Of a stretch of DNA of 64,000 bases, positions 46,375 through 55,476 are shown one piece after another. The stretch's first letter is position 1, and each line of letters opens with the position of its first letter. Origin of the DNA: Aquihabitans sp. G128 (GTDB taxonomy: Bacteria > Actinomycetota > Acidimicrobiia > Acidimicrobiales > Iamiaceae); the NCBI RefSeq assembly GCF_019048865.1, contig NZ_CP077604.1, positions 3,038,001 through 3,102,000 of the forward strand, written 5' to 3'. The translations under genes were made by a program, and so were the position numbers. The notes under the pieces are model-generated. The model made no database searches. It was not told where the DNA came from and worked only from the letters and a program-made list of their open reading frames with translations.

Positions 46375-47970
46375 TCAGCCGGTGTAGGCGGCGCGGCCGG
46401 CGACCGGGGTGGCGGGGGCGGCGGTGCCGGGGCCGGTGGCGGCGGGGGCCGTCGTGGTGGGGGTGGGAGCGGGAGCGGGGTCGGGCAGGACGACGGGGCA
46501 CGGGGTGGCGTCGGCCTCGGGGACCAGGCACACGGCGTGGGCGCCACCGGTCTTGGCGGTGGTGACGTGGATGACGCCGGCCACCGGGTCGGGCTCGGCG
46601 GACCACGTGCCGTCGGCGTCGCTGGTAACGACCTTCCACCCGTCTGCGTAGGCCGGGGGCACCACCAGGTCGGTGGGGCCGGTGGCGTCGTCGTCGGCGA
46701 AGACCACCCGCAGGCGTCGGGTGGCGGTGTCGAACCCGGCCGACGTGGGGGCGCCGGCCACGGCCTGGGCCCACGGCTGGATGATCTGGTCGAAGCCCGG
46801 GTCGGGCAGCGAGGCGGGGTCGAAGTAGAAGGCGGTCCAGCCCGAACCGATCTCGTCCATGAGCGCCACGCTCCGGTCGATGAACGCCTCCATGCCGGGC
46901 TTGGAGGCGTCGGACACGCCCCACTCGCCGAAGATCATCGGCACGTGGTTGCGCTGCGGGTAGCCGACGATGGCGGCGCGGAAGCGGGTGAAGAACGCCT
47001 CGTTCAGGACCGGCGTCCCGCCGCCGTAGGTGGCCGTCTCGATGGCCGAGTCGTACATGTGCGGGTAGTAGGCGACCTTGGTGCCGTGGATCTTCCGCAG
47101 CGCCGGGGTCAGCCCGAGCGAGGCCTCGTTGGCCGGCTCCACGAAGATCCAGCGCTCGGTGTCGACGGTGCGGATGGCGTCGGTGAGGCGCTGGTACAGG
47201 TCGGAGAGCTGGCCGCCCTCGATGCGGTTCACCGCCTCCTGCAGGGTCTCGCCGGCGCGCAGCTCACCGAACGGCTCGTTGAGCAGGTCGTAGCCGAAGA
47301 CCGCCGGCTCGCTGCCGACCTGGTCGACCACCTCGAGCCAGGCGTCGACCTGGGCCTGGCGCAGGTCGGCGTCCTCGTAGAGGTGCTGCCAGGCCCGCAT
47401 GAGCGCCGGCTGCACGGCGTTGAGGAACCACACGTCCTGCGGCACGAAGGGCAGCCCGTCGCTGCGGGTGGCCCACACCGGGATGCCGTTCGAGCCGAAG
47501 GCGGCGCCGAAGTTGTCCTGGTGCATGTCGAGGATGACCTTCAGGCCGTGGGCCTCCGCCCGGGCCAGCACCGTGCGCACGCCGTCGAAGTAGGCCTGGT
47601 CGTAGGTGCCCTGGGTGGGCTCGAACTGGTCCCAGTAGACGCTGATCCGGATCAGGTCGAAGCCGGCCGCCGCGGTGGCGGCGAGCCGGGCGTCGGAGGC
47701 GTCGGCGGGCAGGTCCCGGCTCTTGATGTTGATGCCACGCACCTGGCGGGCCCGGCCCTGGGCGTCGGCGAACCACGTCCGCCCGTCGGTGCCGGTGGTG
47801 GTGGTCCACCCCGCCGTCGAGTGGGCGTCGGGAGCGGGCGCCACGCGGCCGACCCGAGCGGGCCCGTCCGGCGCGGCCTGGGCGACGGGGCCGCCCACGG
47901 CCAGCCCGGCGGCGAGCGCCGCCACCCCGATCGACCGCCACCGACGTGCCCCGCTGCGCTGCTCCCCCAT
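46375..47970 (-). CDS. Secreted GH5 glycosidase, endoglycoceramidase-like
   Basis: A 531-residue exported protein. The signal peptide is SIGVAALAAGLAVGGPVAQA. The GH5 barrel shows RGINIKSR, ILDMHQDNFG, GYDLLNEPFG (acid/base Glu) and MIFGEWGVSD (nucleophile Glu), in the arrangement of endoglycoceramidases and EGCase-like glycosidases. These cleave sugar from glycolipids. A C-terminal beta domain and a Pro/Thr-rich tail (PDPAPAPTPTTTAPAATG) follow. There is no LPXTG, so it is probably released. ATG 47970 follows a TAGGTT box by eight bases. Confidence 0.88.
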   Translation of the reverse strand: MGEQRSGARRWRSIGVAALAAGLAVGGPVAQAAPDGPARVGRVAPAPDAHSTAGWTTTTGTDGRTWFADAQGRARQVRGINIKSRDLPADASDARLAATAAAGFDLIRISVYWDQFEPTQGTYDQAYFDGVRTVLARAEAHGLKVILDMHQDNFGAAFGSNGIPVWATRSDGLPFVPQDVWFLNAVQPALMRAWQHLYEDADLRQAQVDAWLEVVDQVGSEPAVFGYDLLNEPFGELRAGETLQEAVNRIEGGQLSDLYQRLTDAIRTVDTERWIFVEPANEASLGLTPALRKIHGTKVAYYPHMYDSAIETATYGGGTPVLNEAFFTRFRAAIVGYPQRNHVPMIFGEWGVSDASKPGMEAFIDRSVALMDEIGSGWTAFYFDPASLPDPGFDQIIQPWAQAVAGAPTSAGFDTATRRLRVVFADDDATGPTDLVVPPAYADGWKVVTSDADGTWSAEPDPVAGVIHVTTAKTGGAHAVCLVPEADATPCPVVLPDPAPAPTPTTTAPAATGPGTAAPATPVAGRAAYTG

Positions 47971-47978
47971 GGCCCGCC

Positions 47979-47984
47979 AACCTA
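47979..47984 (-). promoter_or_regulatory. -10 box TAGGTT of the GH5 gene
   Basis: Eight bases before ATG 47970. Confidence 0.45.
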
Positions 47985-48124
47985 GCGAGCACCACCGGGG
48001 CCGAGCCGTCCGACCTCGACCGCTCGCCCAGCCTCCTGGAGCAGGCAAGCACCACCGTGACGCAGGACCTCCTCGGAACCCCGACGGCGTTCGACCGAGG
48101 CGGCAGGGCCCACGCCGACGCCGG

Positions 48125-48130
48125 TACGGT
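48125..48130 (+). promoter_or_regulatory. -10 box TACGGT of the DUF6817-like gene
   Basis: Seven bases before GTG 48138. Confidence 0.5.
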
Positions 48131-48137
48131 CCCGGGC

Positions 48138-48689
48138 GTGAGCGGACCGCGAGCGGGCACCCGGAACGCAGAGGCCGATGCGCTGCTCGTGGCCCGCGGG
48201 GCCGGCGACCTCGCCCACCCGGGCGGGAACCTGCTCCACCACCTGCAGCGCACGAGCGACCTGCTGCGCGGGTGGGAGGCGCCCGAGGCCACCGTCCTGG
48301 CCGGCCGGTGCCACGCCGCCTACGGCACCGCCGGCTTCCCGGCGGCCCTTCTCGCCCTCGACGAGCGCGACGTGCTGCGCTCGGCCATCGGCGACGAGGC
48401 CGAGGCGATCGTGCACCGCTACGGCTCCTGCGACCGGGCGGCCACCTACCCGACGCTCGCCACGGCCGAGCCGGCGTTCACCGACCGCTTCGCCGGCGCG
48501 GTCGTCGAGCTCGACGCCGATGGGTGGCGGTCCTTCGCCCTCGTGTCCCTCGCCAACGAGCTCGACATCGTGCGCCACGGCGACCTCGCACCCGAGGCGC
48601 TGCACGCCATCGCCACCTTCTTCGAGCGCCTCGCCCCGTTCGCGCTCGACGAGGCCGAGGCCGCCCTCGCCGAGGTCCTCTGGCGCTGA
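48138..48689 (+). CDS. DUF6817-like HD-type protein
   Basis: A 183-residue protein. HPGGNLLHHLQRTSDLLRGWEAPEATVLAGRCHAAYGTAGFP matches the DUF6817 pattern, which has the spaced His residues of an HD-like metal site. Other segments are EAIVHRYGSCDR and SLANELDIVRHG. The biochemical role is not known. GTG at 48138 is chosen because the TACGGT box ends seven bases upstream; a longer frame exists but overlaps the divergent GH5 promoter. Confidence 0.68.
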   Translation: MSGPRAGTRNAEADALLVARGAGDLAHPGGNLLHHLQRTSDLLRGWEAPEATVLAGRCHAAYGTAGFPAALLALDERDVLRSAIGDEAEAIVHRYGSCDRAATYPTLATAEPAFTDRFAGAVVELDADGWRSFALVSLANELDIVRHGDLAPEALHAIATFFERLAPFALDEAEAALAEVLWR

Positions 48690-48768
48690 GGCGCCGCGGT
48701 CGGATCCGGTAGACACGCAGGGCCGGCACCGACCTCGTGGTGCCGACCCACCGGAACAGGACGCTGCC

Positions 48769-48825
48769 ATGAGCTCCCCCACCGCCTCGCCCGCCCGACC
48801 CGCCCGTGCCGGAGCCCTCCGGTGA
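48769..48825 (+). CDS. Leader mini-ORF coupled to the LLM oxidoreductase (18 aa)
   Basis: ATG 48769 starts MSSPTASPARPARAGALR, and its TGA overlaps the next GTG by four bases (GTGA). AGGA lies seven bases before the ATG. It probably couples translation to the oxidoreductase. Confidence 0.5.
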   Translation: MSSPTASPARPARAGALR

Positions 48826-49772
48826 GGGTCTCGCTCGGCCTCCCCACCCACCGGGTCGACCAGGGCGCCGACCTGGTCTCCGGCTCGGCCATCGGTGAGC
48901 TGTCGGCGGCCGCCGAGGAAGCCGGCTTCGGCGCCGTGTACGTCACGGAGCACCCGTTCCCCACCACGGCCTGGCTCGACGGCGGCGGCCACCACGCCCT
49001 CGACCCCTTGGTGGCCCTCAGCTTCGCCGCCGCCGCCACCCGGACCATCCGGCTCCACACCAACCTGTTCGTGGCCGCCTACCGCAACCCGTTCCTGGCG
49101 GCGAAGGGCCTGTCGACGCTCGACGTGCTGAGCGGGGGCCGCCTCGTGGTGGGCGTCGGCGCCGGCTACCTGGAGGGCGAGTACGACGCGCTGGGCGGGG
49201 CGTTCGCCACCCGCAACGACGACACCGACGCCGCCCTCGCCGCCTGGCGCGCCGCGTGGACCGGCGAGTCGGTGGTGGCCGAGGGCGACGGGTGGCGCGC
49301 GCCCGGCAACACGATGCTCCCCCGGCCCGCGCAGCAGCCCGGCCCGCCCATCTGGATCGGCGGCAACAGCAAGCGCGCCATCCGCCGCGCCGTCGAGCTG
49401 GCCGACGGCTGGTCGCCGTTCCCCACCTCCCCCGCCGTGGCCACCGCCACCCGCACCGCCGCGCTGCGCACGCCCGAGGACCTCGCCGGTCGCCTCGACT
49501 ACGCCCGCGAGCACGCCGCGTCCATCGGCCGCACCGGGCCGTTCGACGTCGCGTTCATCCCGCGAGGGCTGCGCATGGGCGCCGGCGAGCCCGTCGACGC
49601 CGATGCCGTGGTCGCCAGCTGCGCGGCCCTGGCCGCCGTGGGGGTGAACTGGATCACCGTCGCCTTCGCCGAGGGAACCCGTGACGGCCAGCTCGCCCAG
49701 ATCGCCACCTGGGCCACCGACGTGCTGCCCGCCCTGGCCGAGCTCGAGGCCACCCCCGTCCTCCCCGCGTGA
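48822..49772 (+). CDS. LLM-class flavin/F420-dependent oxidoreductase
   Basis: A 316-residue TIM-barrel luciferase-like protein, group typical of F420-dependent actinobacterial enzymes. The N-terminus VSLGLPTHR, EEAGFGAVYVTEHPFP, TIRLHTNLFVAAYRNP and LDVLSGGRLVVGVGAG, and QPGPPIWIGGNSKRAIRRAVELADGW are the usual blocks. It would transfer hydride to or from an unknown substrate in the cytoplasm. The start is GTG 48822. Confidence 0.9.
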   Translation: MRVSLGLPTHRVDQGADLVSGSAIGELSAAAEEAGFGAVYVTEHPFPTTAWLDGGGHHALDPLVALSFAAAATRTIRLHTNLFVAAYRNPFLAAKGLSTLDVLSGGRLVVGVGAGYLEGEYDALGGAFATRNDDTDAALAAWRAAWTGESVVAEGDGWRAPGNTMLPRPAQQPGPPIWIGGNSKRAIRRAVELADGWSPFPTSPAVATATRTAALRTPEDLAGRLDYAREHAASIGRTGPFDVAFIPRGLRMGAGEPVDADAVVASCAALAAVGVNWITVAFAEGTRDGQLAQIATWATDVLPALAELEATPVLPA

Positions 49773-49805
49773 CGCCGCCGCCCACCGGCGACCCCGGAGC
49801 GGTCC

Positions 49806-50301
49806 TCAGGCCGGACGCGATCCTCGATCGAACCGAGGCCGGGCCCACAGCACCACGGCCGTGACCGCCGCCAGCCCCCAGACCACCGCCACCGCCGAGA
49901 CCAGGCCGGAGCCGTAGTCCCGGGGCCGGAGCGACGCGTTGTCGGGGCGGCCCCCGAGGTCGAGCACCAGCGGCGCGGCGAACGCCACCAGCACGGCGGT
50001 GGCCAGGAGCGCCGCGCGCCGGGAGCCACGCCCAGCGGGGCAGCCAGCGTCGACCGGCCAGCCCGACAGCAGCCACCAGCGGCACCACCACCAGGTCCAG
50101 GGCGAGGGCGCCGCCTGCGAAGAACGGGATGAACGACGAGAGCCCGTTGCCCTCGCCACCGAGCAGGCCCACCAGGCCGAACAGGGCGATGGCGGCGCCG
50201 ACGCCCATGCCCACCCAGAAGGCCCGCCCGGGCGACACCGATCCCTCGCTCGACCCCTCGCTCGGCTCGGGGGCGGGCTCGGTCGTCGTCGCCACGGTCA
50301 T
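49806..50301 (-). CDS. Membrane protein of the molybdenum operon (one frameshift)
   Basis: After removing one base in GGG 50021-50023 the product is 164 residues. An acidic start (TEPAPEPSEGSSEGS) is followed by four helices (VGMGVGAAIALFGLVGLLGG, FIPFFAGGALALDLVVVPLVAAVGL, ALLATAVLVAFAAPLVL and VSAVAVVWGLAAVTAVVLW). I do not recognise the family. ATG 50301 overlaps the stop of the molybdenum oxidoreductase gene by four bases. It may be a membrane partner of that enzyme. Confidence 0.65.
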
Positions 50302-51492
50302 CGGACGTCCAGCTCGTTGACCCACTTGGTCTGGAACACCCCGGGCCGGTTGGGGGCGATCAGCCGCAGCGGGTAGCCGTGGTCGAGCGCCAGCGCCTCG
50401 CCGTCGAGCCGCAGCGCGAGGAGCGTGTCCGGATCGGCCGCCACCTCGGCCGAGACCGTCGAGGCGCGGTACCGGCCGCCGCCCTGGAGCGACCCCACCA
50501 CCACCTCGGCCCCGTCGGCAGCGCCGGCCGCGGCGAGCAGGTCGCGCAGCGGCACGCCGGTCCACGACGCCGACGCGCTCCAGCCCTCGACGCAGGCGAT
50601 GGGCAGCGTGGCGGTGCGCTGGGGCATGGCCCGCAGCTGGGCCAGCGACAGCGAGGTCGGCTGCTCCACCCGCCCCTTCACCTCGAGGCGCCAGGAGTCG
50701 TCGACCTTGGAGGCCTTGATCCCGGCGCTGCGGGCCGACTTGTTGACGGGCAGCCCCTGCGGCCCGATCTGCGGGTCCCGCGGGGCGAGCACCGACCACC
50801 GGCGCAGCGGCCCCCAGGTCTGGCCGGCGGTGGCCACCGTGACGGCCCCGGCCCCCACCGCCACGCTGCCGAGGAACCAGCGCCGCTCCGATGGGCGGGC
50901 CCGACCGGGCAGCTCGCCGCCGGTGCGCTCGCCTCGCCGCACGACGGCTGCGGTGGTGGCGGCCTTGGCGCCGATGTGGGCCACCAGGCCGCCGATGGTG
51001 ATCCACGCCGCCCAGTAGTGCGCGGTCGGGAAGAAGAAGCCCCACGGGTACCACTGGAACGTGTTCAACGTGCCGGTCACCAACAGGAACGCGCTGCCGC
51101 CCACCAGGGGGGAACAGCATCGCCCGCTCGACGCCCTTGGCCACGGTGGCCGCCACCGGCTTGGCCCAGAACCGCGGCGCCACCACCCAGAGCTTGGCGA
51201 CGAGGAGCGGGATGGTGGCGATGCCGGTCGCCACGTGCAGGCCTTGGGTGACCCGGTAGGCGCCGGCGGGGCGCGCCGGCCACGAGAACCACGAGTAGGG
51301 GTGCTGGATGAGGTGGGAGAGCAGCCCGGTGGCGAAGCACACCGTGAACGACATGCCGAGCGCCAAGCCCAGCCAGGCCGCCACCTTGGTGTCGTGCAGC
51401 GGTGAGGCGTAGCGCCCGGCGATGCCGTGCGGCGGGTCGTTCGGGGCCTCGGGCCCGGACGGAGCCGGGCCGGCGACCTCGGTCGCGGTCAC
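50298..51492 (-). CDS. Membrane-anchored molybdopterin oxidoreductase (one frameshift)
   Basis: Corrected length 397 residues. Residues 1-180 form four or more helices with paired His (LLSHLIQHPYSW, TQGLHVATG, HYWAAWITIGGLVAHIGAK), suggesting a haem-b or quinone-facing domain. The rest is a sulfite-oxidase-fold molybdenum domain with the Cys ligand in IACVEGWSASASWTGVPL. It could oxidise or reduce a periplasmic substrate and pass electrons to quinone. The break is in the six-G run 51107-51112, where removing one C of the coding strand restores the frame (AMLFPPLVGGSAF). GTG 51492 overlaps the methyltransferase stop. Confidence 0.8.
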
Positions 51493-52107
51493 GCCGCCGC
51501 CTCGCCGCGGCCGAGCTCCACGAACCAGCGGCCGCAGTCCTCGGTGGCCGCCATCCGGTGGAGGCCGACCTCGGCGGCCAGGCCGTCGATGGCGTCGAGG
51601 CCCACCTGGGCCCAGGGGAACCACGCCGACGCGGCGTCGCCGCGCTCCACGCGCCGCGAACCGGTGCACGCCGGTCCCCGGCGCGCCGACCTCCACCAGC
51701 AGGCGGCCCTCGGGGTCGAGCAGCTGCGCGACGCGGCGCAGGAGCCGAACCGGGTCGCCGCCGATGCCGATGTTCCCGTCGAAGAGCAGGGCGGTGCGCC
51801 AGCGGCCCACCCCGGGCATCGGGTCGAAGACCGAACGGACCAGGGCCGCAGCGTGGCGCTCGACGGCCTGGCCGACCGCCACCGGGCTGGCGTCGACGCC
51901 CATGGCCGGGATGCCCCGCTCGGAGAGGGCGACGACCAGCCGACCGGGCCCGCAGCCGATGTCGAGCACCGGACCGTGCACGTGGGCCAGCCGCCGCTGC
52001 TCGAGCGCATCGGCGGGGGCGCTCCACTGGTCGACGTCGAGGTCGATGACCGTGCCGTCCTCGCCGCAGAGGCGGGTGGCCGGCGCCGGCAGCACCGCGA
52101 CGCTCAT
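51489..52107 (-). CDS. Class I SAM methyltransferase (one frameshift)
   Basis: Removing one base near 51656 gives 205 residues. The SAM site is VLDIGCGPGRLVVALSERGIPAMGVDAS, followed by DGNIGIGGDPVRLLRRVAQLLDPEGRLLVEV. After the break the frame continues GDAASAWFPWAQVGLDAIDGLA to the stop. The substrate is unknown. It sits between a TIGR04282-type glycosyltransferase and the molybdenum enzyme, overlapping both by four bases, as in other actinobacterial clusters of this make-up. Confidence 0.75.
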
Positions 52108-52736
52108 CGGTCTGCCCCCACCCGGCCGTGGGCCCGCACCGCAGCGGCGAACCGCGTGCCCGGCGCAGCGGCCGCCACGGTCACGGCATCGGCCGGCTCG
52201 TCCACGTCGGTGACCGTCGGCAGGAGCGTGGTCGTGAGCCCGAGCGACCGGAGGCGAGCGAGCTGGCGGGGGCCGGTGTCGGACCGGCTCGTGGGGATGC
52301 CGGCGAACACGCCGGGCGGGCAGCGGTGGAAGCCGATGGCCCACCAGCCACCGTCGGCCGCCGGCCCGAGCACGGCGTCGGTCCCCGGCACCTCGAGGGC
52401 GTCGAAGGCCCCGTCGAGATCGGCCGCGGTGAGCTGCGGCGTGTCCATCCCGATCTGGAGGCCGGGCCCGGCGGCGTCGGCCCAGGCGCCGGCCAGCCGC
52501 ACTGCCAGGTCGCCGTGCACCTGGGGCACCACCTCGAAGGCGGCGGGGACGATGCCCGTGGGATCGCCGTCGAAGGACACGACCACCCGATCGGCCCGGC
52601 AGGCTGCTGCCGCGGCGAAGGTGTCGGCCAGGGCGGCGGCGGCCAGCGCGGCGGCGCCGTCGGCGCCGTAGGCCGGGATCAGCCGGGTCTTGGCCCGGCC
52701 CGGCAGGGGCTGCTTGGCGACGATGAGGAGGTCCAC
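52104..52736 (-). CDS. TIGR04282/DUF2064 glycosyltransferase-like protein
   Basis: A 210-residue nucleotide-diphospho-sugar transferase-like protein. LLIVAKQPLPGRAKTRLIP is the nucleotide loop, and QIGMDTPQLTAADLDGAF and DAVLGPAADGGWWAIG are the metal and sugar contact blocks of the family. Related proteins occur with glycan genes. GTG 52736 has GGGAGGG seven bases upstream. It is the first gene of a four-gene operon running left, and is divergent from the response-regulator gene. Confidence 0.82.
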   Translation of the reverse strand: MDLLIVAKQPLPGRAKTRLIPAYGADGAAALAAAALADTFAAAAACRADRVVVSFDGDPTGIVPAAFEVVPQVHGDLAVRLAGAWADAAGPGLQIGMDTPQLTAADLDGAFDALEVPGTDAVLGPAADGGWWAIGFHRCPPGVFAGIPTSRSDTGPRQLARLRSLGLTTTLLPTVTDVDEPADAVTVAAAAPGTRFAAAVRAHGRVGADR

Positions 52737-52836
52737 CCCTGCACCCTCCCCGACGAGTCCTTGCGGACGAACCCCTAGGTGCTTACGAAGCGGGGAACAG
52801 CGCACGGACCACCCGGCCAGGGCCGGGATCGGTCCG

Positions 52837-52842
52837 TAGGGT
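52837..52842 (+). promoter_or_regulatory. -10 box TAGGGT of the two-component operon
   Basis: Six bases before GTG 52849. Confidence 0.55.
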
Positions 52843-52848
52843 GCGGTC

Positions 52849-53550
52849 GTGGCCTCCCTCCAACGCCAGCGCGTGCTGGTGATCGACGACGACCCCAACG
52901 TCAGCGAGGTCGTCGCCGCGTACCTGGAGCGCGAGGGGGCCATCGTCGAGGTCCGGTCCGACGGGCTGTCCGGGCTGGAGGCTGCGCTGGCCGATCCGCC
53001 CGACCTCGTGGTGCTCGACCTCATGCTCCCGGGCCTCGACGGGCTCGAGGTGTGCCGCCGCCTGCAGGCCCTCGCTCCCGTGCCGGTCGTGATGCTGACC
53101 GCCAAGGGTGACGAGACCGATCGCATCATCGGGTTGGAGCTCGGCGCCGACGACTACGTGAGCAAGCCGTTCTCGCCACGTGAGCTCGTCGCCCGGATCA
53201 AGGCCGTGCTCCGCCGAGCCAACGCCCCGCTCGCCCCGGTGGGCGCCGGCGCCGCCCAGCTCTCCTCCGGCCCGCTCGAGATCGACGTGACCGCCCACGA
53301 GGCGCACCGCGACGGCGACCTGCTGGCCCTCACCGCCCGCGAGTTCGAGCTGCTCGTCCACCTGGTGCGCCACCCCCGGCGGGCCTTCCGGCGCGAGGAG
53401 CTGCTGGAGCGGGTCTGGGGCACGCGCTTCGGCGACACGTCGACCATCACCGTCCACGTGCGCCGCCTGCGCGAGAAGATCGAGGTCGATCCCTCGGCCC
53501 CGCAGCACCTCGTCACGGTGTGGGGCATCGGCTACCGGTGGGAACCGTGA
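52849..53550 (+). CDS. OmpR-family response regulator
   Basis: A 233-residue regulator. The receiver has the acidic pocket IDDD, the phosphate site Asp57 (VVLDLMLP) and Lys106 (VSKPF). The winged helix ends in TVHVRRLREKIE and VWGIGYRW, an OmpR pattern. Its GTG is probably leaderless. Its stop overlaps the kinase start by four bases (GTGA). It may control the adjacent divergent operon (inference). Confidence 0.95.
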   Translation: MASLQRQRVLVIDDDPNVSEVVAAYLEREGAIVEVRSDGLSGLEAALADPPDLVVLDLMLPGLDGLEVCRRLQALAPVPVVMLTAKGDETDRIIGLELGADDYVSKPFSPRELVARIKAVLRRANAPLAPVGAGAAQLSSGPLEIDVTAHEAHRDGDLLALTAREFELLVHLVRHPRRAFRREELLERVWGTRFGDTSTITVHVRRLREKIEVDPSAPQHLVTVWGIGYRWEP

Positions 53551-54754
53551 CCGCCCGCGTCGCCCGCTACGGGCCTGCCCTCGCCGTCGGCGTCGTCCTG
53601 ACCCTCGCCGCTGCGGCGTTCCTCGACGCTCCCCTCGGCGACGCGCTCACGCTGGTGGGCCTGGCCGTGACCGGGGCCGCCATCGCCGCCCTCCTCGGTT
53701 CCGCCCTTGGTGCGACGGTGCGGGGCCGGCCGCTCGCCGTGCAGGTCACCGTCATCGCCGTGACGGCGATCGCCGCCTCTCTGGCCGGTGCGGTGCTGGC
53801 CGCCAACGCCATGTTCGTGTCCACCCACGACCTCCGTGCCCTCCTGGTGGTGCTGGCCGCTGGTGGCACCGCCGCCGCAGTCGCCGCGCTGCTGCTGGGC
53901 GGGCGCCTGGGCCGGGCCAGCGAGGACCTGCGCGACCTGTCCGACCAGCTCGCCAACGGCACCCTCGTCGAGCGGCCCCGGCCCCTGCCGGCGGAGCTGG
54001 CCCAGGTGGCCGACCAGCTGACCGCCACCTGGGGCCGGCTGGAGGAGGCCCGCACGAAGGAGCGGGCGATGGAGGCGTCCCGCCGCGAGCTGGTGGCCTG
54101 GGTCTCCCACGACCTGCGCACCCCGCTCTCGGGCATCCGGGCCATGGTCGAGGCGCTCGAAGACGGCGTGGTCACCGACCCGGCCACCGTCGACCGCTAC
54201 CACGCCACCATCCGCCAGGAGGCCGAGCGGCTGACCCAGCTGGTCGACGACCTCTTCGAGCTGAGCCGCATCCAGGCCGGCGCCCTCGACCTCGACCTCC
54301 AGCGGGTCGGGCTGGCCGACCTCGTCTCCGACGCCCTCGCCGCCACCGGTCTGGCGGCCGACGCTCGGGGGGTCGTGCTCCAAGGCGAGCTCCACGAGCC
54401 CGCTCCAGAGGTGGCCGCCTCGGTGCCGGACCTCTCGCGCGTCATCCGCAACCTCCTCGACAACGCCATCCGCCACACCCCCGCGGCGGCGAGGTGCGCG
54501 TCGAGGCGGCGACCGTGGGGCAGCACGCCGTCCTGTCGGTGAGCGACAGCTGCGGCGGCATCCCCGACCACGAGCTGGATCGCGTCTTCGACCTCGCCTT
54601 CCGTGGCGACGCCGCCCGCACGCCGGGCCAGGGCGGGGGCGGCTTCGGCCTCGCCATCGCCCGCGGCCTGGTGGAGGCCCACCAGGGCGACATCGCGGTG
54701 GCCAACGAGCCCGGCGGCTGCCGGTTCACGGTCCGCCTGCCCCTGGGGCCCTGA
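53547..54754 (+). CDS. Sensor histidine kinase (one frameshift)
   Basis: About 402 residues once corrected. Four hydrophobic helices (residues 8-125), a HAMP-like linker, the phosphoacceptor His188 in SHDLRTPLSGIR, then the ATPase domain: NLLDNAIRH (N box) and, in the next frame, DSCGGIPDHEL and GGGFGLAIARGLVEAH. The frame breaks around 54481-54486 (one base missing or two extra). The joined text is a normal HTP-G-G-E-V-type strand, so the gene is otherwise intact. It phosphorylates the regulator before it. Confidence 0.85.
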
Positions 54755-54789
54755 TGCCCCGCTCCCACCCGACCGCAGCCGGTCGAGGC

Positions 54790-55437
54790 TCAGGTGGTGC
54801 GGAGGATCCGGGACATGTCCCGCACGGTCCGGACGGTGCCCTTCACGGTGCCGGTCACCTTGGAGCGCCCCTCGCGCGGCCGGTACGGGACGGGCACCTC
54901 GGCCACCCGCCAGCCGGCGCGGTCCGCGCGGAGGACCATCTCGAGCGGCCAACCGAACCGGCGGTCGACCATGCCCAGGTCGAGCAGCGCCTGCCGTCGA
55001 ACGGCGCGCAGCGGACCGAGGTCGCGAAGGGCGAGGTCGGTGCGGCGGCGGACCTCGAAGGCCAGGAAGCGGTTGGCGACGCGAGCGTGGGCCGGCCAGG
55101 CCCCCGCCGTGGCGATGCGCTCGCCGAGCACCAGGTCGGCGACGCCGGCCAGGACGGGGTCGGCCACCAGCGGGAGGTCGGCGGGGTCGAGCGAGCCGTC
55201 GGCGTCCATGAAGCAGACGACGTCGTCGGTGGCGGCGAGCAGACCGGCCCAGCACGCGCTGCCGAAGCCCCGCTCGGGCTCGTGCACCACGAGGGCCCCG
55301 GCCGCTCGGGCCAGGTCGGGCGAGCCGTCGGTGGACCCGTTGTCGACGACGATGGGCCGGTAGCCGGCGGGCATGGCGGCCAGGACCGCCTCGATGGCGG
55401 CGGCCTCGTCGAGCATGGGCAGCACGACGTCGGGCAC
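54790..55437 (-). CDS. GT2-family glycosyltransferase
   Basis: A 215-residue GT-A enzyme. LPMLDEAAAIEAVLAAMP and PIVVDNGSTDGSPDLAR bind the nucleotide, and DDVVCFMDADGSLDPADL carries the D-x-D metal site. GRSKVTGTVKGTVRTVRDM at the end matches dolichyl/polyprenyl-phosphate glycosyltransferases, but no membrane helix follows. It would load sugar onto a lipid carrier. GTG 55437 has a TACGGT box eight bases upstream. It converges with the kinase gene and is divergent from the GT-C gene. Confidence 0.88.
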   Translation of the reverse strand: MPDVVLPMLDEAAAIEAVLAAMPAGYRPIVVDNGSTDGSPDLARAAGALVVHEPERGFGSACWAGLLAATDDVVCFMDADGSLDPADLPLVADPVLAGVADLVLGERIATAGAWPAHARVANRFLAFEVRRRTDLALRDLGPLRAVRRQALLDLGMVDRRFGWPLEMVLRADRAGWRVAEVPVPYRPREGRSKVTGTVKGTVRTVRDMSRILRTT

Positions 55438-55445
55438 GGCGCGGG

Positions 55446-55451
55446 ACCGTA
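55446..55451 (-). promoter_or_regulatory. -10 box TACGGT of the GT2 gene
   Basis: Eight bases before GTG 55437. Confidence 0.45.
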
Positions 55452-55476
55452 CCAGCGCCTGGCCCGGTCCCGGCCG

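Noticed and set aside
51055-51068. TGGAACGTGTTCAA fits the KstR motif perfectly
   Set aside because: It is inside the coding sequence of the molybdenum oxidoreductase, encoding the conserved stretch N-T-F-Q-W, with no promoter nearby.
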